Numbered from the stretch's first letter, positions 19,001 to 29,200 are shown. The stretch is DNA of 64,000 bases from Rhizobium sp. FY34 (GCF_005222845.1 NZ_STFZ01000007.1:186001-250000), one strand, 5' to 3'. Notes: generated from the letters alone by a model not told the origin. Numbers and translations are program-made.

Positions 19001-20575
19001 GTGAACCATTGGAAGTCAAAATTTCGTGCCTCTGCCATGGCGGGCCTGTGCTTCTGCGTCGCCTTCACCGGCCTGCCGGCCGCTTTTGCACCCGGCCAAC
19101 TGTCAGTGCGGCAAGCCCAGGCGGCCGAGCAAAGCGTCGTGCGCATCACCGAAGCTGGCCGTGGCGTGCGAAAGCGCCTGCCGCTCGGGCTGAACAAGGC
19201 TGTCGTCGTCGATATTCCCGCAGATGCGCATGATATTCTCGTGGCCGATCCCTCGATTGCCGATGCCATTACCCGCACTTCGCGCCGCATCTACCTTTTC
19301 GGCAAGTCCGTCGGGCAGACGAATATCTTCATCTTCGGGCCGGGCGGCGAGGAAATCGTCAGCCTTGATCTGGAAGTGGAGCGCGACATTGCCGGCCTGC
19401 AGCAGAACCTGCGCCGCTTCCTGCCGGAATCCGATGTGAAGGTCGAAATCATCTCCGACAATATCGTGCTGACCGGCACGGTGCGCACACCGCAGGATGC
19501 AGCCCAGGCCGAACGCTTGGCGCGTGCCTTCCTGAAGGGGGGCGAGGCGACGACCCGCAACACGACAGCGACCAGCGAGAGCAGCGGCGATGGCGCCGTC
19601 GCCATCTATGCCGAAGACCGCCAGGAATCGCAGATCGTCAACCTGTTGACCATCGAAGGCGAAGACCAGGTGACGCTGAAGGTCACCGTGGCTGAAGTCA
19701 GCCGCCAGGTGCTGAAACAGCTCGGTTTCAACGGCACGATCTCGACCAGTGGCAGTGATGCAAGCGGCGGCATTTCCTTTGCCAATCCCACCAATCTTGG
19801 CAATGCCGTTGCGGTCGGTGGCCTTGGCGGCGTCGCGGGCACGATCGGTGCAACCAGCATCGCATCCTATGTCAATGCCATGGAACAGGCCGGCGTCATG
19901 CGCACGCTGGCCGAGCCCAGCCTCACCGCGATTTCCGGCGAGCAGGCAAAATTCTATGTCGGCGGTGAATATCGTCTGGCCGGACAACAGGAAGTATCCA
20001 GGGACGCCGATACGGGCGATACGACGGTATCGCGTACCGTCAACACGGTCGATTACGGCGTCGAGCTCAACTTCCGGCCTGTCGTCCTGTCGGCCGGCCG
20101 CATCAGCCTGAAGATCGAGACGAACGTTTCCGAACCGACTTACGAGGGCTCCGCCGTCACCGGAAACGGTACGCAGGCCAGTGTCCCCGGATCGACCTAT
20201 CTGTCCATCCGCAAGCGTGAGGCCTCCACCACGGTCGAGCTGCCGTCGGGCGGTTCCATCGTCATTGCCGGTCTGGTGCAGGACAATGTTCGCCAGGCCA
20301 TGTCCGGCCTACCGGGCATTTCCAAGGTGCCTGTCTTCGGCACGCTGTTCCGCAGCAAGGATTTCGTCCGCAACGAAACGGAAATGGTGATCATCGCCAC
20401 GCCCTATCTCGTGCGCCCCGTCGCCCGCAACCAGATCGCTCGGCCGGATGACAATTTCAATCCGGAAAATGATGGCGCCATGTATTTCCTCAACCGAGTC
20501 AACAAGGTCTATGGGCGCCCCGAGCAGTCGAATGCCGGCAGCTACCATGGCGCCGTTGGCTTCATCTATAAGTGA
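19001..20575 (+). CDS. cpaC: Secretin CpaC (RcpA), outer membrane channel of the Flp pilus
   Basis: A type II/III secretion system secretin family protein, about 524 residues. It has a long signal peptide, a pilus-assembly N-domain (KAVVVDIPADAHDILVADPS), a BON-like segment with VEIISDNIVLTGTV, and the C-terminal secretin homology domain (AEPSLTAISGEQAKFYVGGE, VELPSGGSIVIAGL, and GLPGISKVPVFGTLFRS). Starts at 18977 or 18983 overlap cpaB, but the GTG at 19001 has GGGAG seven bases upstream, so I prefer it. It forms the multimeric outer-membrane pore for the pilus. Confidence 0.93.
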   Translation: MNHWKSKFRASAMAGLCFCVAFTGLPAAFAPGQLSVRQAQAAEQSVVRITEAGRGVRKRLPLGLNKAVVVDIPADAHDILVADPSIADAITRTSRRIYLFGKSVGQTNIFIFGPGGEEIVSLDLEVERDIAGLQQNLRRFLPESDVKVEIISDNIVLTGTVRTPQDAAQAERLARAFLKGGEATTRNTTATSESSGDGAVAIYAEDRQESQIVNLLTIEGEDQVTLKVTVAEVSRQVLKQLGFNGTISTSGSDASGGISFANPTNLGNAVAVGGLGGVAGTIGATSIASYVNAMEQAGVMRTLAEPSLTAISGEQAKFYVGGEYRLAGQQEVSRDADTGDTTVSRTVNTVDYGVELNFRPVVLSAGRISLKIETNVSEPTYEGSAVTGNGTQASVPGSTYLSIRKREASTTVELPSGGSIVIAGLVQDNVRQAMSGLPGISKVPVFGTLFRSKDFVRNETEMVIIATPYLVRPVARNQIARPDDNFNPENDGAMYFLNRVNKVYGRPEQSNAGSYHGAVGFIYK

Positions 20576-20588
20576 GAGGCACACGAGA

Positions 20589-21239
20589 ATGACCACGAAA
20601 CCATATGGTGCGGCCCTCCTGATGCTTTCCGCAGCACTTCTGTCCGCCTGCGCCGGTGATCTGAAGACCGGCTCCATCCCGATGGACTACCGAGAGCGCC
20701 ACCCGATCGTGCTGGCCGAGGCCGAAAGCACGCTCGATATTCCGGTCAGCCCGAACGATAGCCGGCTGCCGATCGGCATGCGCGACACGATCAAGGGTTT
20801 TGCGCAGAACTTCGCCTCTTCCTCGTCCGGCTATATACAGATTCAGCTGCCGCAGGGTTCGCTGAATGCGTCGGCGGCATCGAGGCTCTCCGGCGATATC
20901 CGCAAGACCCTGGCGTCAGCCGGGATCAAGGGACAGCAGATGGTGGTGGTGAGCTATGCAGCGGATGCTGCGGGCGATGCTGCCCCCATCCGCCTCTCCT
21001 TCATCGGAACGAAAGCCGTGACCGCGTCTTGCGGCGAGTGGCCGGAAGACCTGTCGGACAATACATCCGCCAATCGCAACTGGTACAATTTCGGCTGTGC
21101 CTCGCAAAACAACCTCGCGGCTCAGGTTGCCAATCCGGGCGATCTGCTCGGCCCGCGCGGCCAGACACCGATCGATGCCACACGGCGCTCGACAGTCATC
21201 GGCCTGTACCGCTCCGGCGGCGACACGTCATCCAATTAA
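20589..21239 (+). CDS. cpaD: Pilus assembly lipoprotein CpaD (RcpB-like pilotin candidate)
   Basis: A 216-residue lipoprotein. The signal peptide ends with a lipobox (LLSAC, Cys near residue 21), followed by the CpaD features YRERHPIVLAEAE, SLNASAASRLSGDIR and the C-terminal CASQNNLAAQVANPGDLLGPR motif. CpaD proteins associate with the secretin at the outer membrane. A cysteine pair (TASCGEW.. and FGCAS) probably forms a disulfide. The start is 13 bases after cpaC. Confidence 0.93.
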   Translation: MTTKPYGAALLMLSAALLSACAGDLKTGSIPMDYRERHPIVLAEAESTLDIPVSPNDSRLPIGMRDTIKGFAQNFASSSSGYIQIQLPQGSLNASAASRLSGDIRKTLASAGIKGQQMVVVSYAADAAGDAAPIRLSFIGTKAVTASCGEWPEDLSDNTSANRNWYNFGCASQNNLAAQVANPGDLLGPRGQTPIDATRRSTVIGLYRSGGDTSSN

Positions 21240-21263
21240 ACCAGGCGCGAGGACGGGACGAAG

Positions 21264-22553
21264 ATGAACGCGATCGATTATGAGATCAAGACGCCCGGCG
21301 CCGATGGCGACCAGGCTGCCGAAACATCGCGGCCCGGCGATATGGATGCCCTGCGGCCGCTGCCGCGCATTTCCGTGCATGCCTTTTGCGAAAGCGATGT
21401 CATGCACCGGGTGATCGAGCGCCTGGGGCAGGACCGGCGCATGGCCAAGGTCAATCTGCGGGTCACAAGTGGCGGCATTGCGGCTGCTGCCAACATGTTT
21501 GCTGCGACATCGACTCCGAACCTGATTATTCTGGAGACGGATAGCCAGCCGGGGCGCGTGCTGCAAGAGCTGGCACCGCTTGCGGAAGTCTGCGATCCCT
21601 CGACGCGCGTCATCCTCATCGGCAAGCACAACGATATCACGCTTTACCGTGAGCTGATCCGCAACGGCATTTCGGAATATCTCGTCGGCCCGGTAAAAAT
21701 GCCGGATCTTCTGGGGGCGATCGCGACCATCTTTGTTGATCCCTCGGCAGAACCGCTGGGTCGCTCGATTGCCTTCATCGGCGCCAAGGGCGGCGTCGGG
21801 TCCTCGACGATTGCGCATAACTGTGCCTTCGGCATTTCCTCGCTGTTCAGCACGGAAACCATTCTGGCCGATCTCGACCTTGCCTATGGCACAGCCAATA
21901 TCGATTTCGACCAGGACCCAGCCCAGGGCATTGCCGAGGCCGTCTATGCGCCAGAACGGCTGGACGAAGTGTTCCTCGATCGCTTGTTGACGAAATGCTC
22001 CGAGCATCTTTCGCTTCTGGCGGCACCCTCGCTGCTCGATCGCGCCTATGATTTCGACAGGAACGCCTTCCAGCCGGTCATCGATGTTCTCCAGCGCAGT
22101 GCGCCCATGGCTGTTCTCGATGTTCCGCATGCCTGGTCGGAATGGACGCGCAGTGTTTTGGCAGAGGTGGACGAGGTGGTCATCACTGCCGTGCCGGACC
22201 TTGCCAATTTGCGCAATGCCAAGAACATGCTCGATGCTTTGAAGAAGCTTCGGCCGAATGATCGCGCCCCTCATCTCATCCTGAACCAGGTCGGTATGCC
22301 GAAGCGGCCGGAAATTACGCCGGCCGATTTCATCGAGCCGCTGGAGATCGAGCCGATAGCGATCATCCCCTTTGATGGCCAATTGTTTGGCAATGCGGCC
22401 AATAGCGGCCGGATGATCAGCGAAATGGATGCCAAATCCCCGACGGCCGAAACCTTCTCGCAGATTGCGCATCTCCTGACCGGGCGCACGAGCATCAAAA
22501 AGAACAAAAAGGGTGGGCTCGGCAAGATGCTTTCCCTGCTGGGACGTAAGTAA
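21264..22553 (+). CDS. cpaE: Pilus localisation ATPase CpaE (TadZ-like)
   Basis: A 429-residue cytoplasmic protein with an N-terminal atypical receiver-like domain (about residues 30-150) and a C-terminal MinD/ParA-type ATPase. The deviant Walker A reads FIGAKGGVGSSTIAHN with the signature Lys, followed by ADLDLAYGTANIDFD. CpaE/TadZ proteins place the pilus machine at the cell pole. A Lys-rich C terminus (KKNKKGG) may contact the membrane. Confidence 0.93.
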   Translation: MNAIDYEIKTPGADGDQAAETSRPGDMDALRPLPRISVHAFCESDVMHRVIERLGQDRRMAKVNLRVTSGGIAAAANMFAATSTPNLIILETDSQPGRVLQELAPLAEVCDPSTRVILIGKHNDITLYRELIRNGISEYLVGPVKMPDLLGAIATIFVDPSAEPLGRSIAFIGAKGGVGSSTIAHNCAFGISSLFSTETILADLDLAYGTANIDFDQDPAQGIAEAVYAPERLDEVFLDRLLTKCSEHLSLLAAPSLLDRAYDFDRNAFQPVIDVLQRSAPMAVLDVPHAWSEWTRSVLAEVDEVVITAVPDLANLRNAKNMLDALKKLRPNDRAPHLILNQVGMPKRPEITPADFIEPLEIEPIAIIPFDGQLFGNAANSGRMISEMDAKSPTAETFSQIAHLLTGRTSIKKNKKGGLGKMLSLLGRK

Positions 22554-22583
22554 GCCTTTTATTCGTCAGAACTGGATTGCCAG

Positions 22584-24083
22584 ATGTTTGGAAAACGCGG
22601 AAACGAAGGGTTCGGAAAGCCGGCAGGCATTGCGCCTGCACCGCCGCCTGTGGCGGCTTCTGTTGCCGCGCCCGTGCGTCCAGGCCCCGATATCCTGCAG
22701 GATGGTGCCGTTTCCAGCGATATGGCGGGCTTTCGCCAATCCGTGCAAGTGCCGCCGCTGGCGCCACAGCCGGCGCCCGCCCGCAAGCGCCAGCCACGCA
22801 CCGAAGGCTATTACGATACCAAGACGCAGGTGTTTTCGGCGCTCATCGATACGATCGACCTTTCGCAGCTGTCAAAGCTCGATGGCGAAAGCGCGCGCGA
22901 GGAAATCCGCGATATCGTCAACGACATCATCACCATCAAGAATTTTGCAATGTCGATTGCCGAGCAGGAAGAACTGCTCGAGGATATCTGCAACGACGTT
23001 CTGGGCTATGGCCCGCTGGAACCGCTGTTGGCGCGCGATGACATTGCCGATATCATGGTCAATGGTGCCGGCCAGACGTTTATCGAAGTGGGCGGCAAGA
23101 CGATTGAATCGGAAATCCGCTTCCGCGACAATTCCCAGCTTCTCTCCATCTGCCAGCGCATCGTCAGCCAAGTCGGCCGGCGTGTCGATGAATCGAGCCC
23201 GATCTGCGATGCACGCCTTCCCGATGGCTCGCGCGTCAACGTCATTGCGCCGCCGCTGGCCATTGATGGCCCGGCACTGACCATCCGTAAATTCAAGAAG
23301 GACAAGCTGACGCTCGATCAGCTGGTCAAGTTTGGCGCCATCAGCCCGGAAGGCGCGGTTCTCCTGCAGATCATCGGGCGGGTGCGCTGCAATGTCGTCA
23401 TTTCCGGCGGTACCGGTTCGGGCAAGACGACACTGCTCAACTGCCTCACACGCTATATCGATCTCGACGAGCGTATCATCACCTGTGAAGATACAGCCGA
23501 ACTTCAGCTGCAACAGCCGCATGTGGTGCGGCTTGAAACCCGTCCGCCCAATATCGAGGGCGAGGGCGAGATCACCATGCGCGATCTCGTCAAGAACTGC
23601 CTGCGTATGCGCCCCGAACGCATCATCGTCGGCGAAGTGCGCGGACCGGAAGTCTTCGACCTGCTCCAGGCGATGAACACCGGCCATGACGGCTCTATGG
23701 GTACGATCCACGCCAATACGCCGCGCGAATGCCTAAGCCGTATGGAATCGATGATTGCCATGGGTGGCTTCAGCCTGCCGGCCCGAACGGTGCGCGAAAT
23801 CATTTCCGGTTCGATCGATGTCATCATCCAGGCGGCCCGCCTGCGCGATGGTTCGCGTCGCATCACCCATATTTCAGAAGTCGTAGGCATGGAAGGCGAT
23901 GTCATCGTCACCCAGGATCTGCTGCGCTACGAGATCGAAGGCGAGGATGCTAATGGCCGGCTGATCGGCCGTCATGTCTCGACCGGCATCGTCAAGCCGA
24001 ATTTCTGGGAGCGGGCGCGCTACTATAATGAGGAACGTCGCCTCTCGGCGGCTTTCGACCAGATGGAAGTCAAGACCAATTAA
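22584..24083 (+). CDS. cpaF: Secretion ATPase CpaF (TadA)
   Basis: A 499-residue hexameric traffic ATPase that powers pilus assembly. The N terminus is Pro/Ala-rich (about 75 residues). The catalytic core carries Walker A GGTGSGKTTLLN, an Asp box (EDTAELQL), Walker B (RPERIIVGEVRGPE) and a His box (GHDGSMGTIHANTPRE). All key residues are intact. It lies between cpaE and tadB in the operon and works with the TadB/TadC membrane platform. Confidence 0.96.
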   Translation: MFGKRGNEGFGKPAGIAPAPPPVAASVAAPVRPGPDILQDGAVSSDMAGFRQSVQVPPLAPQPAPARKRQPRTEGYYDTKTQVFSALIDTIDLSQLSKLDGESAREEIRDIVNDIITIKNFAMSIAEQEELLEDICNDVLGYGPLEPLLARDDIADIMVNGAGQTFIEVGGKTIESEIRFRDNSQLLSICQRIVSQVGRRVDESSPICDARLPDGSRVNVIAPPLAIDGPALTIRKFKKDKLTLDQLVKFGAISPEGAVLLQIIGRVRCNVVISGGTGSGKTTLLNCLTRYIDLDERIITCEDTAELQLQQPHVVRLETRPPNIEGEGEITMRDLVKNCLRMRPERIIVGEVRGPEVFDLLQAMNTGHDGSMGTIHANTPRECLSRMESMIAMGGFSLPARTVREIISGSIDVIIQAARLRDGSRRITHISEVVGMEGDVIVTQDLLRYEIEGEDANGRLIGRHVSTGIVKPNFWERARYYNEERRLSAAFDQMEVKTN

Positions 24084-24095
24084 GACCTTTGAGGG

Positions 24096-25109
24096 ATGTT
24101 CGGAATGGATATGACCGTGCTGGCCCTTGCAGGCCTCGTCGCCATCGCAGCGGCGGCACTTGCCTATGGTCTTCTCTATTCCCGTATCGAGGTGGAAAAG
24201 AAGACGGCGAGCCGCGTCAGTCGTCTGGGAACGGCTGAAACCGACCGCGTCAAGGTAAAGGCCGCGCGCGACCGCGTGCAGGAAATGTCCAAGCGCCGCA
24301 AGTCCATGCAGGATTCGCTGAAGGATCTGGAACGCAAGCAGCAGGAAAAGGATAAGAAATTCGGTGATCAGAGCATCAAGGCCAAGCTGACGCGCTCCGG
24401 CCTGCCGATCACGCTTGGTCGCTTCTATGTCTATAGCGGTCTGTTTGGCCTGCTTGTCGCGTTCTTTGCGCTACTGGGAGGCATGCCGATCCTTGCGGTC
24501 CTCGGCATCGGCTTTGCCGCCGGTGTCGGCATCCCGCGATTCATTGTCGGCTTCATCATCAAACGCCGGCAGAACAAGTTTCTTGAAGAACTGCCCAATG
24601 CGCTGGACGTCATGGTGCGCTCCATTCGCTCCGGTCTGCCCTTGAACGATGCCATGCGGATGATTGCCACCGACGGGCAGGAGCCGGTCAAAAGCGAATT
24701 TCGGCGTGTCGTCGAATCGCAGCAGGTGGGCCTCAGCATTCCGGAAGCCTGTGCGCGCATGATGTTGACCATGCCACTGCCCGAGGTCAATTTCTTTTCC
24801 ATCGTCATCACCCTGCAGAGCCAGGCGGGCGGCAACCTGTCCGAGGCGCTTGGCAATCTGTCAAGGGTGCTGCGCGAGCGGCGCAAGATGAAGGCCAAGG
24901 TGCAAGCGCTGTCCATGGAAGCCAAGGCATCCGCCTGCATCATCGGCGCCTTGCCGTTCATCGTCGCCACGCTCGTCTATCTGACGTCACCCCAATATAT
25001 TGCCGTTCTCTTCAGCGATCCGCGCGGGCACCTGATCCTGTTGTTTTCGGGTGTGTGGATGTCGATTGGCATTTTCGTCATGCGCAACATGATCAACTTC
25101 GACATCTGA
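24096..25109 (+). CDS. tadB: Pilus platform membrane protein TadB
   Basis: A 337-residue T2SSF-family inner-membrane protein. It has an N-terminal helix, a charged cytoplasmic segment rich in Lys/Arg (residues ~40-90), a pair of helices, the F-domain containing ELPNALDVMVRSIRSGLPL and ITLQSQAGGNLSEALGNLS, and two C-terminal helices. The GAGGG at 24091-24095 touches the ATG at 24096, so the in-frame ATG at 24105 (three residues shorter) may be the real start. Partner of TadC and CpaF. Confidence 0.93.
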   Translation: MFGMDMTVLALAGLVAIAAAALAYGLLYSRIEVEKKTASRVSRLGTAETDRVKVKAARDRVQEMSKRRKSMQDSLKDLERKQQEKDKKFGDQSIKAKLTRSGLPITLGRFYVYSGLFGLLVAFFALLGGMPILAVLGIGFAAGVGIPRFIVGFIIKRRQNKFLEELPNALDVMVRSIRSGLPLNDAMRMIATDGQEPVKSEFRRVVESQQVGLSIPEACARMMLTMPLPEVNFFSIVITLQSQAGGNLSEALGNLSRVLRERRKMKAKVQALSMEAKASACIIGALPFIVATLVYLTSPQYIAVLFSDPRGHLILLFSGVWMSIGIFVMRNMINFDI

Positions 25110-25119
25110 AAGCCGGGCC

Positions 25120-26100
25120 ATGTCAGAACAACTCGCAGCCACACTGACCAATCCGGCAACGCTTCTGGCCATACTTGTGGCTGTGGCGGTGTTCGCAACC
25201 GTCTATTCTCTCGTCCTGCCGATGTTTGAGGGGCGCGATCTCGACAAGCGCATGCGCGCCGTCTCCTCCGAGCGCGAGCAGATCCGCGCGCGTGAACGGG
25301 CTCGCCTGAGTGCCGAGACCAGCCGCGGCTCCCTGCGTTCACAGAGCAGCCAGCCAGTGCGCCAGATCGTTGAGCGCTTCAACCTGCGCAAGGCGCTGGT
25401 GGATGATAATACGGTCAATCGCCTGAAGGCGGCTGGCTACCGCACGCAAAATTCCCTCAACATCTTCCTGGTCTGCCGTTTCCTTCTCCCCTTCCTGTTC
25501 CTGACGGCCGCTGCCATCTGGATTTTCGGCATGGGCAATATGGCGCAGCGGCCCTTCGCCATCCGGTTGCTGGTGACCATCGTCTTTGCCTATGTCGGCT
25601 TTTATGCGCCGAACATCTATATTTCCAACCGGGTCAGCAAGCGCCAGCACTCCATCAAGCGTGCCTGGCCGGACGCGCTGGACCTGATGCTGATTTGCGT
25701 CGAATCCGGTATATCGCTGGAAGCAGCGATGCGCCGTGTGGCGGAAGAAATGGCGCAGCAATCCCCGGAACTGGCCGAGGAAATGGTGCTGACGACGGCC
25801 GAACTTTCCTTTCTGCCGGATCGCCGCGTGGCGCTGGACAATCTTGCAGTACGCACGCAGCTTGACATCGTAAAAGCCGTCACCACGGCGCTTATCCAGG
25901 CGGAACGCTACGGCACGCCGGTCGCCCAGGCCTTGCGGGTGCTCGCTCAGGAAGGTCGTGACGAACGCATGAACGAGGCGGAGAAGAAGGCCGCCGCTCT
26001 GCCACCTAAGCTGACCGTGCCGATGATCCTGTTCTTCCTGCCGGTGCTGGTTGCCGTCATTCTGGGACCGGCGGGCATTCAGGTGGCGGATCGTTTCTGA
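25120..26100 (+). CDS. tadC: Pilus platform membrane protein TadC
   Basis: A 326-residue T2SSF-family protein with the same layout as TadB: an N-terminal helix, a basic cytoplasmic region, two helices, the core motif WPDALDLMLICVESGISLEAAMRRV, and a C-terminal helix in LPPKLTVPMILFFLPVLVAVILG. It is last in the plus-strand operon. Together with TadB it forms the inner-membrane rotor on which CpaF acts. Confidence 0.93.
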   Translation: MSEQLAATLTNPATLLAILVAVAVFATVYSLVLPMFEGRDLDKRMRAVSSEREQIRARERARLSAETSRGSLRSQSSQPVRQIVERFNLRKALVDDNTVNRLKAAGYRTQNSLNIFLVCRFLLPFLFLTAAAIWIFGMGNMAQRPFAIRLLVTIVFAYVGFYAPNIYISNRVSKRQHSIKRAWPDALDLMLICVESGISLEAAMRRVAEEMAQQSPELAEEMVLTTAELSFLPDRRVALDNLAVRTQLDIVKAVTTALIQAERYGTPVAQALRVLAQEGRDERMNEAEKKAAALPPKLTVPMILFFLPVLVAVILGPAGIQVADRF

Positions 26101-26184
26101 TTGTGCTGACAGTTAACCCGCTTGATCAGACGGGGGTGACAGGCAACGAATTTGCCGGAAATCCTCCAGAGCCACGGTGAAAAG

Positions 26185-26781
26185 ATGTCTTCTCCCATTG
26201 CCTCCCCGCCCATAACCTTTCGAACCGCGACGCAAGACGATTGCGCCCATCTCGTTCTTTTCGCCGACATGGCGACACGCCGGCTGACCTCGTTTCTATG
26301 GGGACAGATGGCGGCATCAGGGCAGTCCGCGTTCGAGGTCGGACGCAACGTGATCCGCAATGCTGAAGACCATTTCACGCACTTTAGAAATTGGCGTGTT
26401 GCCGAACATCAGGGACATATCATCGGTGCGCTAAACGGATATGTGCTTCCGGAACCATCCGTATCGGCATCAAGCACACCCGATGTGGTAAAACCCTTGA
26501 ACGCACTGAAGAACATCGCCGCAGGAACATGGTACATTTCGGCCGCGGCTCTTTATTCCGAGTACCAGGGCAAAGGTTTGGGCGCACGCCTGATATGGGA
26601 GGCCGAAACGATCGCAAGATCATTCGGCAAAGACCGCCTGACCCTCATGGTTGGAAGCTTCAATAACCCGGCTTATCGGCTTTATCAAAAGTGCGGTTTC
26701 ACGGAATGGGCCAGGCGTCCCTTCCTTCCCTTTCCCGGTTCGGATGAGGGCGAATGGATACTCATGGTCAAGCAGCTCTAA
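26185..26781 (+). CDS. GNAT-family N-acetyltransferase
   Basis: About 198 residues from the ATG at 26185 (a TTG at 26152 would add eleven). It has GNAT motif A, YSEYQGKGLGARLIWEAE, with the acetyl-CoA pyrophosphate loop Q/RxxGxG/A, and motif B near NPAYRLYQKCGF. The substrate cannot be inferred. It lies between tadC and tadD in a locus otherwise devoted to pili, but codon use and motif content do not link it to pilus function. Confidence 0.85.
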   Translation: MSSPIASPPITFRTATQDDCAHLVLFADMATRRLTSFLWGQMAASGQSAFEVGRNVIRNAEDHFTHFRNWRVAEHQGHIIGALNGYVLPEPSVSASSTPDVVKPLNALKNIAAGTWYISAAALYSEYQGKGLGARLIWEAETIARSFGKDRLTLMVGSFNNPAYRLYQKCGFTEWARRPFLPFPGSDEGEWILMVKQL

Positions 26782-26820
26782 GACCGAAGGTCTGGAAAGC
26801 CGGCTTGGATATCGTGGACG

Positions 26821-27666
26821 TCAGTTGGTCGCCTGCGCCTGCTTGGCCTTGTCCTTGTCGGCAAGCTTTGCCCAGGAATTCTGCTGGGCCAGCATGCCGC
26901 GCAGATAGGTCACATTGGCTTCCGCCTGGGTTTCCGACAGTTCCCGCCGGGCGATTTGCTCGGCTTCTGAAAAGCGGCCCTGCAGACCAACGACGAGCGC
27001 CAGGTTCTGGCGCACCCGGCTGTCTGCCGTCGGCAGCGCAGCTGCGGATTTGAGATAGGTTTCTGCCGTGCGCAGATCGCCTGACAGCACATAGGACATG
27101 CCGAGATTGGACATCACGCTCGGCTCGTTGGGCTGGGTATCCAGCGCTATGCGATATTTGCGGCGTGCTTCATCCGAGCGGCCAAGCTGGTCGAGAACAG
27201 CACCTTCTGCCGAATAGAGCCGCCAGTCGGGTCGGTCTGGCGTCTGGGCGCGACCGATCGTTACCAGTGCCTGTTCCAGCTGCCCGGCAGCTGCCTGGGC
27301 CTTGCCATAGGCCGCCAGCACTTCACGGTCGGATGGATTGGCGATGGCCACCTGCTGCATCACCGCAAGCGCCTGCGTATTGCGACCGTTCATGCGCAGG
27401 ATATTGGCATAGTTCAGGCCGGTCGTGCGGTCCTTGGGGTTGCGATCATAAGCGGCGCCAATGCTTCTTTCGGCCACCGCCAGTTCTGGCGCGGTCATGC
27501 TGTCGATCGGCTTGGAAAGGTTGACGCTGGGAACCGAACCGGTCGTCAGCCTGTCATTTTTCTGGGTGGCGCAGGAGCCAAGCGTCAGCGCAAGAGCAGC
27601 GCAACAGACCGCCATTTGCCATGGCCGGTACTTGGCGGATATGGTTTTGGATCGGGTCATCGTCAC
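26821..27666 (-). CDS. tadD: Pilus assembly lipoprotein TadD (TPR protein)
   Basis: A 281-residue lipoprotein with a signal peptide ending LTLGSC (lipobox Cys near residue 33) and about five tetratricopeptide repeats (for example GLNYANILRMNGRNTQALAVM and SNLGMSYVLSGDLRTAETYL), followed by a Lys/Ala-rich tail. TadD acts as a pilotin or assembly factor for the Flp secretin. It is transcribed towards the main operon from the opposite strand. An internal ATG two codons in is an equally good start. Confidence 0.9.
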   Translation of the reverse strand: MTMTRSKTISAKYRPWQMAVCCAALALTLGSCATQKNDRLTTGSVPSVNLSKPIDSMTAPELAVAERSIGAAYDRNPKDRTTGLNYANILRMNGRNTQALAVMQQVAIANPSDREVLAAYGKAQAAAGQLEQALVTIGRAQTPDRPDWRLYSAEGAVLDQLGRSDEARRKYRIALDTQPNEPSVMSNLGMSYVLSGDLRTAETYLKSAAALPTADSRVRQNLALVVGLQGRFSEAEQIARRELSETQAEANVTYLRGMLAQQNSWAKLADKDKAKQAQATN

Positions 27667-27794
27667 TACTCGCGGGGTTCGGCTCGATGCGCTGACTTGT
27701 CGCTGCCGAAGCGGCGTTTGAGCTGGCGCTATCCGTAGTCAAGCAATAATCTGTTAACCCTAACAGTTCGTTAAGTTCGTTTCGAAAGCAGCTC

Positions 27795-29183
27795 ATGGCT
27801 CCCTACCAGTTCATCGAAAGACCGTCGCCTTTTCGTCCCACCTCAGCGCCGGCGCTGACCGTTCATGCGTTGACCCCGGCGGATCTGGAAGCGGGGCACC
27901 CATCCGCGCAGGCTAGTGCCTGGGCGCGGTCTGCCGGCTTCAAGGCTGATGCCGGAAGCCTGCTTTTCTTGCCGGGAGCGGATGGAATGGTCTGCGGTGC
28001 TCTCTTTGGCCTTGGCTCCGATCCGCTCGACCAGCCCTTCATCACGGGCAAGCTCGCCCGCGCGCTGCCGGCAGGCACATGGCGGCTGGATTGTCCGACG
28101 CTTTCGCCCGAGCGCCAGGCGCTTGGCTTTGGGCTGGGTGGCTACAGCTTCGACAGCTACAAGACACCAAAGCCGATCGAGGCCTTCCTTGCTCTGCCGG
28201 AGGGGCTGGATGCGGATGAGATGGACCGGCAGTTGCAGGCAGTGTTTCTGGCCCGCGATCTGGTCAACACCCCGACCAATGACATGGGGCCGCAGGCGCT
28301 GGAGCGCGTGTTCCGCGCTCTTGGCCAGCACTATAGCGCAGATGTGAGCGTGATCCTGGGCGAGGCGCTGCTGGAGCAGAATTTTCCGTTGATCCATACG
28401 GTGGGACGGGCAAGCGCTGAGGCGCCGCGCCTTCTGGACATGCGCTGGGGTCGCAAGGGTGCAAAGCGCGTGACGCTGGTGGGCAAGGGGGTCTGCTTTG
28501 ATACCGGCGGCCTCGACATCAAGCCGCCGGCCTCCATGCTTTTGATGAAGAAGGATATGGGCGGTGCGGCGAATGTATTGGCGCTGGCGCTGATGATCAT
28601 GGACGCGGGCCTCGACATCGAGCTGCGCGTTCTCGTGCCGGCGGTGGAAAATTCCATATCCGCCAATGCTTTCCGGCCGAGCGATATCTATCGCAGCCGC
28701 AAGGGTATCAGCGTGCAGATCGACAATACCGATGCTGAAGGCCGTCTCGTTCTTGCCGATGCGCTTGCCTATGCGGACGAGGAAAAGCCCGATCTGATCG
28801 TGGACATGGCGACCCTGACCGGGGCTGCCCGCGTGGCGCTCGGACCAGACCTACCGCCCTTCTTCACCGATGACGAGGCACTTGCCGCAGCCCTTGGCGA
28901 GGCAAGCCTTGCCGAAGACGATCCGATCTGGCGCCTGCCGCTCTTCAAGGGCTATGAAAAGGACATCCGCGCGCGTGCCGCAGACATCACCAACGCTCCT
29001 TCGGGCGGCATGGCTGGCGCCATCACGGCAGCGCTCTTTCTCAAGCGCTTCGTCTCTGCCAGCACAAGCTGGGTGCATTTCGATATCTACGCCTGGTCAC
29101 CTAGTGAAAAGCCGCATGCTTCGATTGGCGGTGAGGCGCAGGCCATTCGTGCTCTCTACCGGCATATCCGCTCGCTTGCCTGA
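27795..29183 (+). CDS. Leucyl aminopeptidase family protein (M17)
   Basis: A 462-residue cytosolic metallo-aminopeptidase of the PepA/PepB family. The C-terminal catalytic domain has VGKGVCFDTGGLDIKP (Lys near residue 230, Asp236), KKDMGGAANV and NTDAEGRLVLADAL (about 311-324), containing the two-zinc ligands and the catalytic Lys and Arg. The N-terminal domain is shorter than that of E. coli PepA. It is divergent from tadD and separated from the following MarR gene by a pair of large palindromes. Confidence 0.93.
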   Translation: MAPYQFIERPSPFRPTSAPALTVHALTPADLEAGHPSAQASAWARSAGFKADAGSLLFLPGADGMVCGALFGLGSDPLDQPFITGKLARALPAGTWRLDCPTLSPERQALGFGLGGYSFDSYKTPKPIEAFLALPEGLDADEMDRQLQAVFLARDLVNTPTNDMGPQALERVFRALGQHYSADVSVILGEALLEQNFPLIHTVGRASAEAPRLLDMRWGRKGAKRVTLVGKGVCFDTGGLDIKPPASMLLMKKDMGGAANVLALALMIMDAGLDIELRVLVPAVENSISANAFRPSDIYRSRKGISVQIDNTDAEGRLVLADALAYADEEKPDLIVDMATLTGAARVALGPDLPPFFTDDEALAAALGEASLAEDDPIWRLPLFKGYEKDIRARAADITNAPSGGMAGAITAALFLKRFVSASTSWVHFDIYAWSPSEKPHASIGGEAQAIRALYRHIRSLA

Positions 29184-29200
29184 AGCTTCTTGCGAAGTCG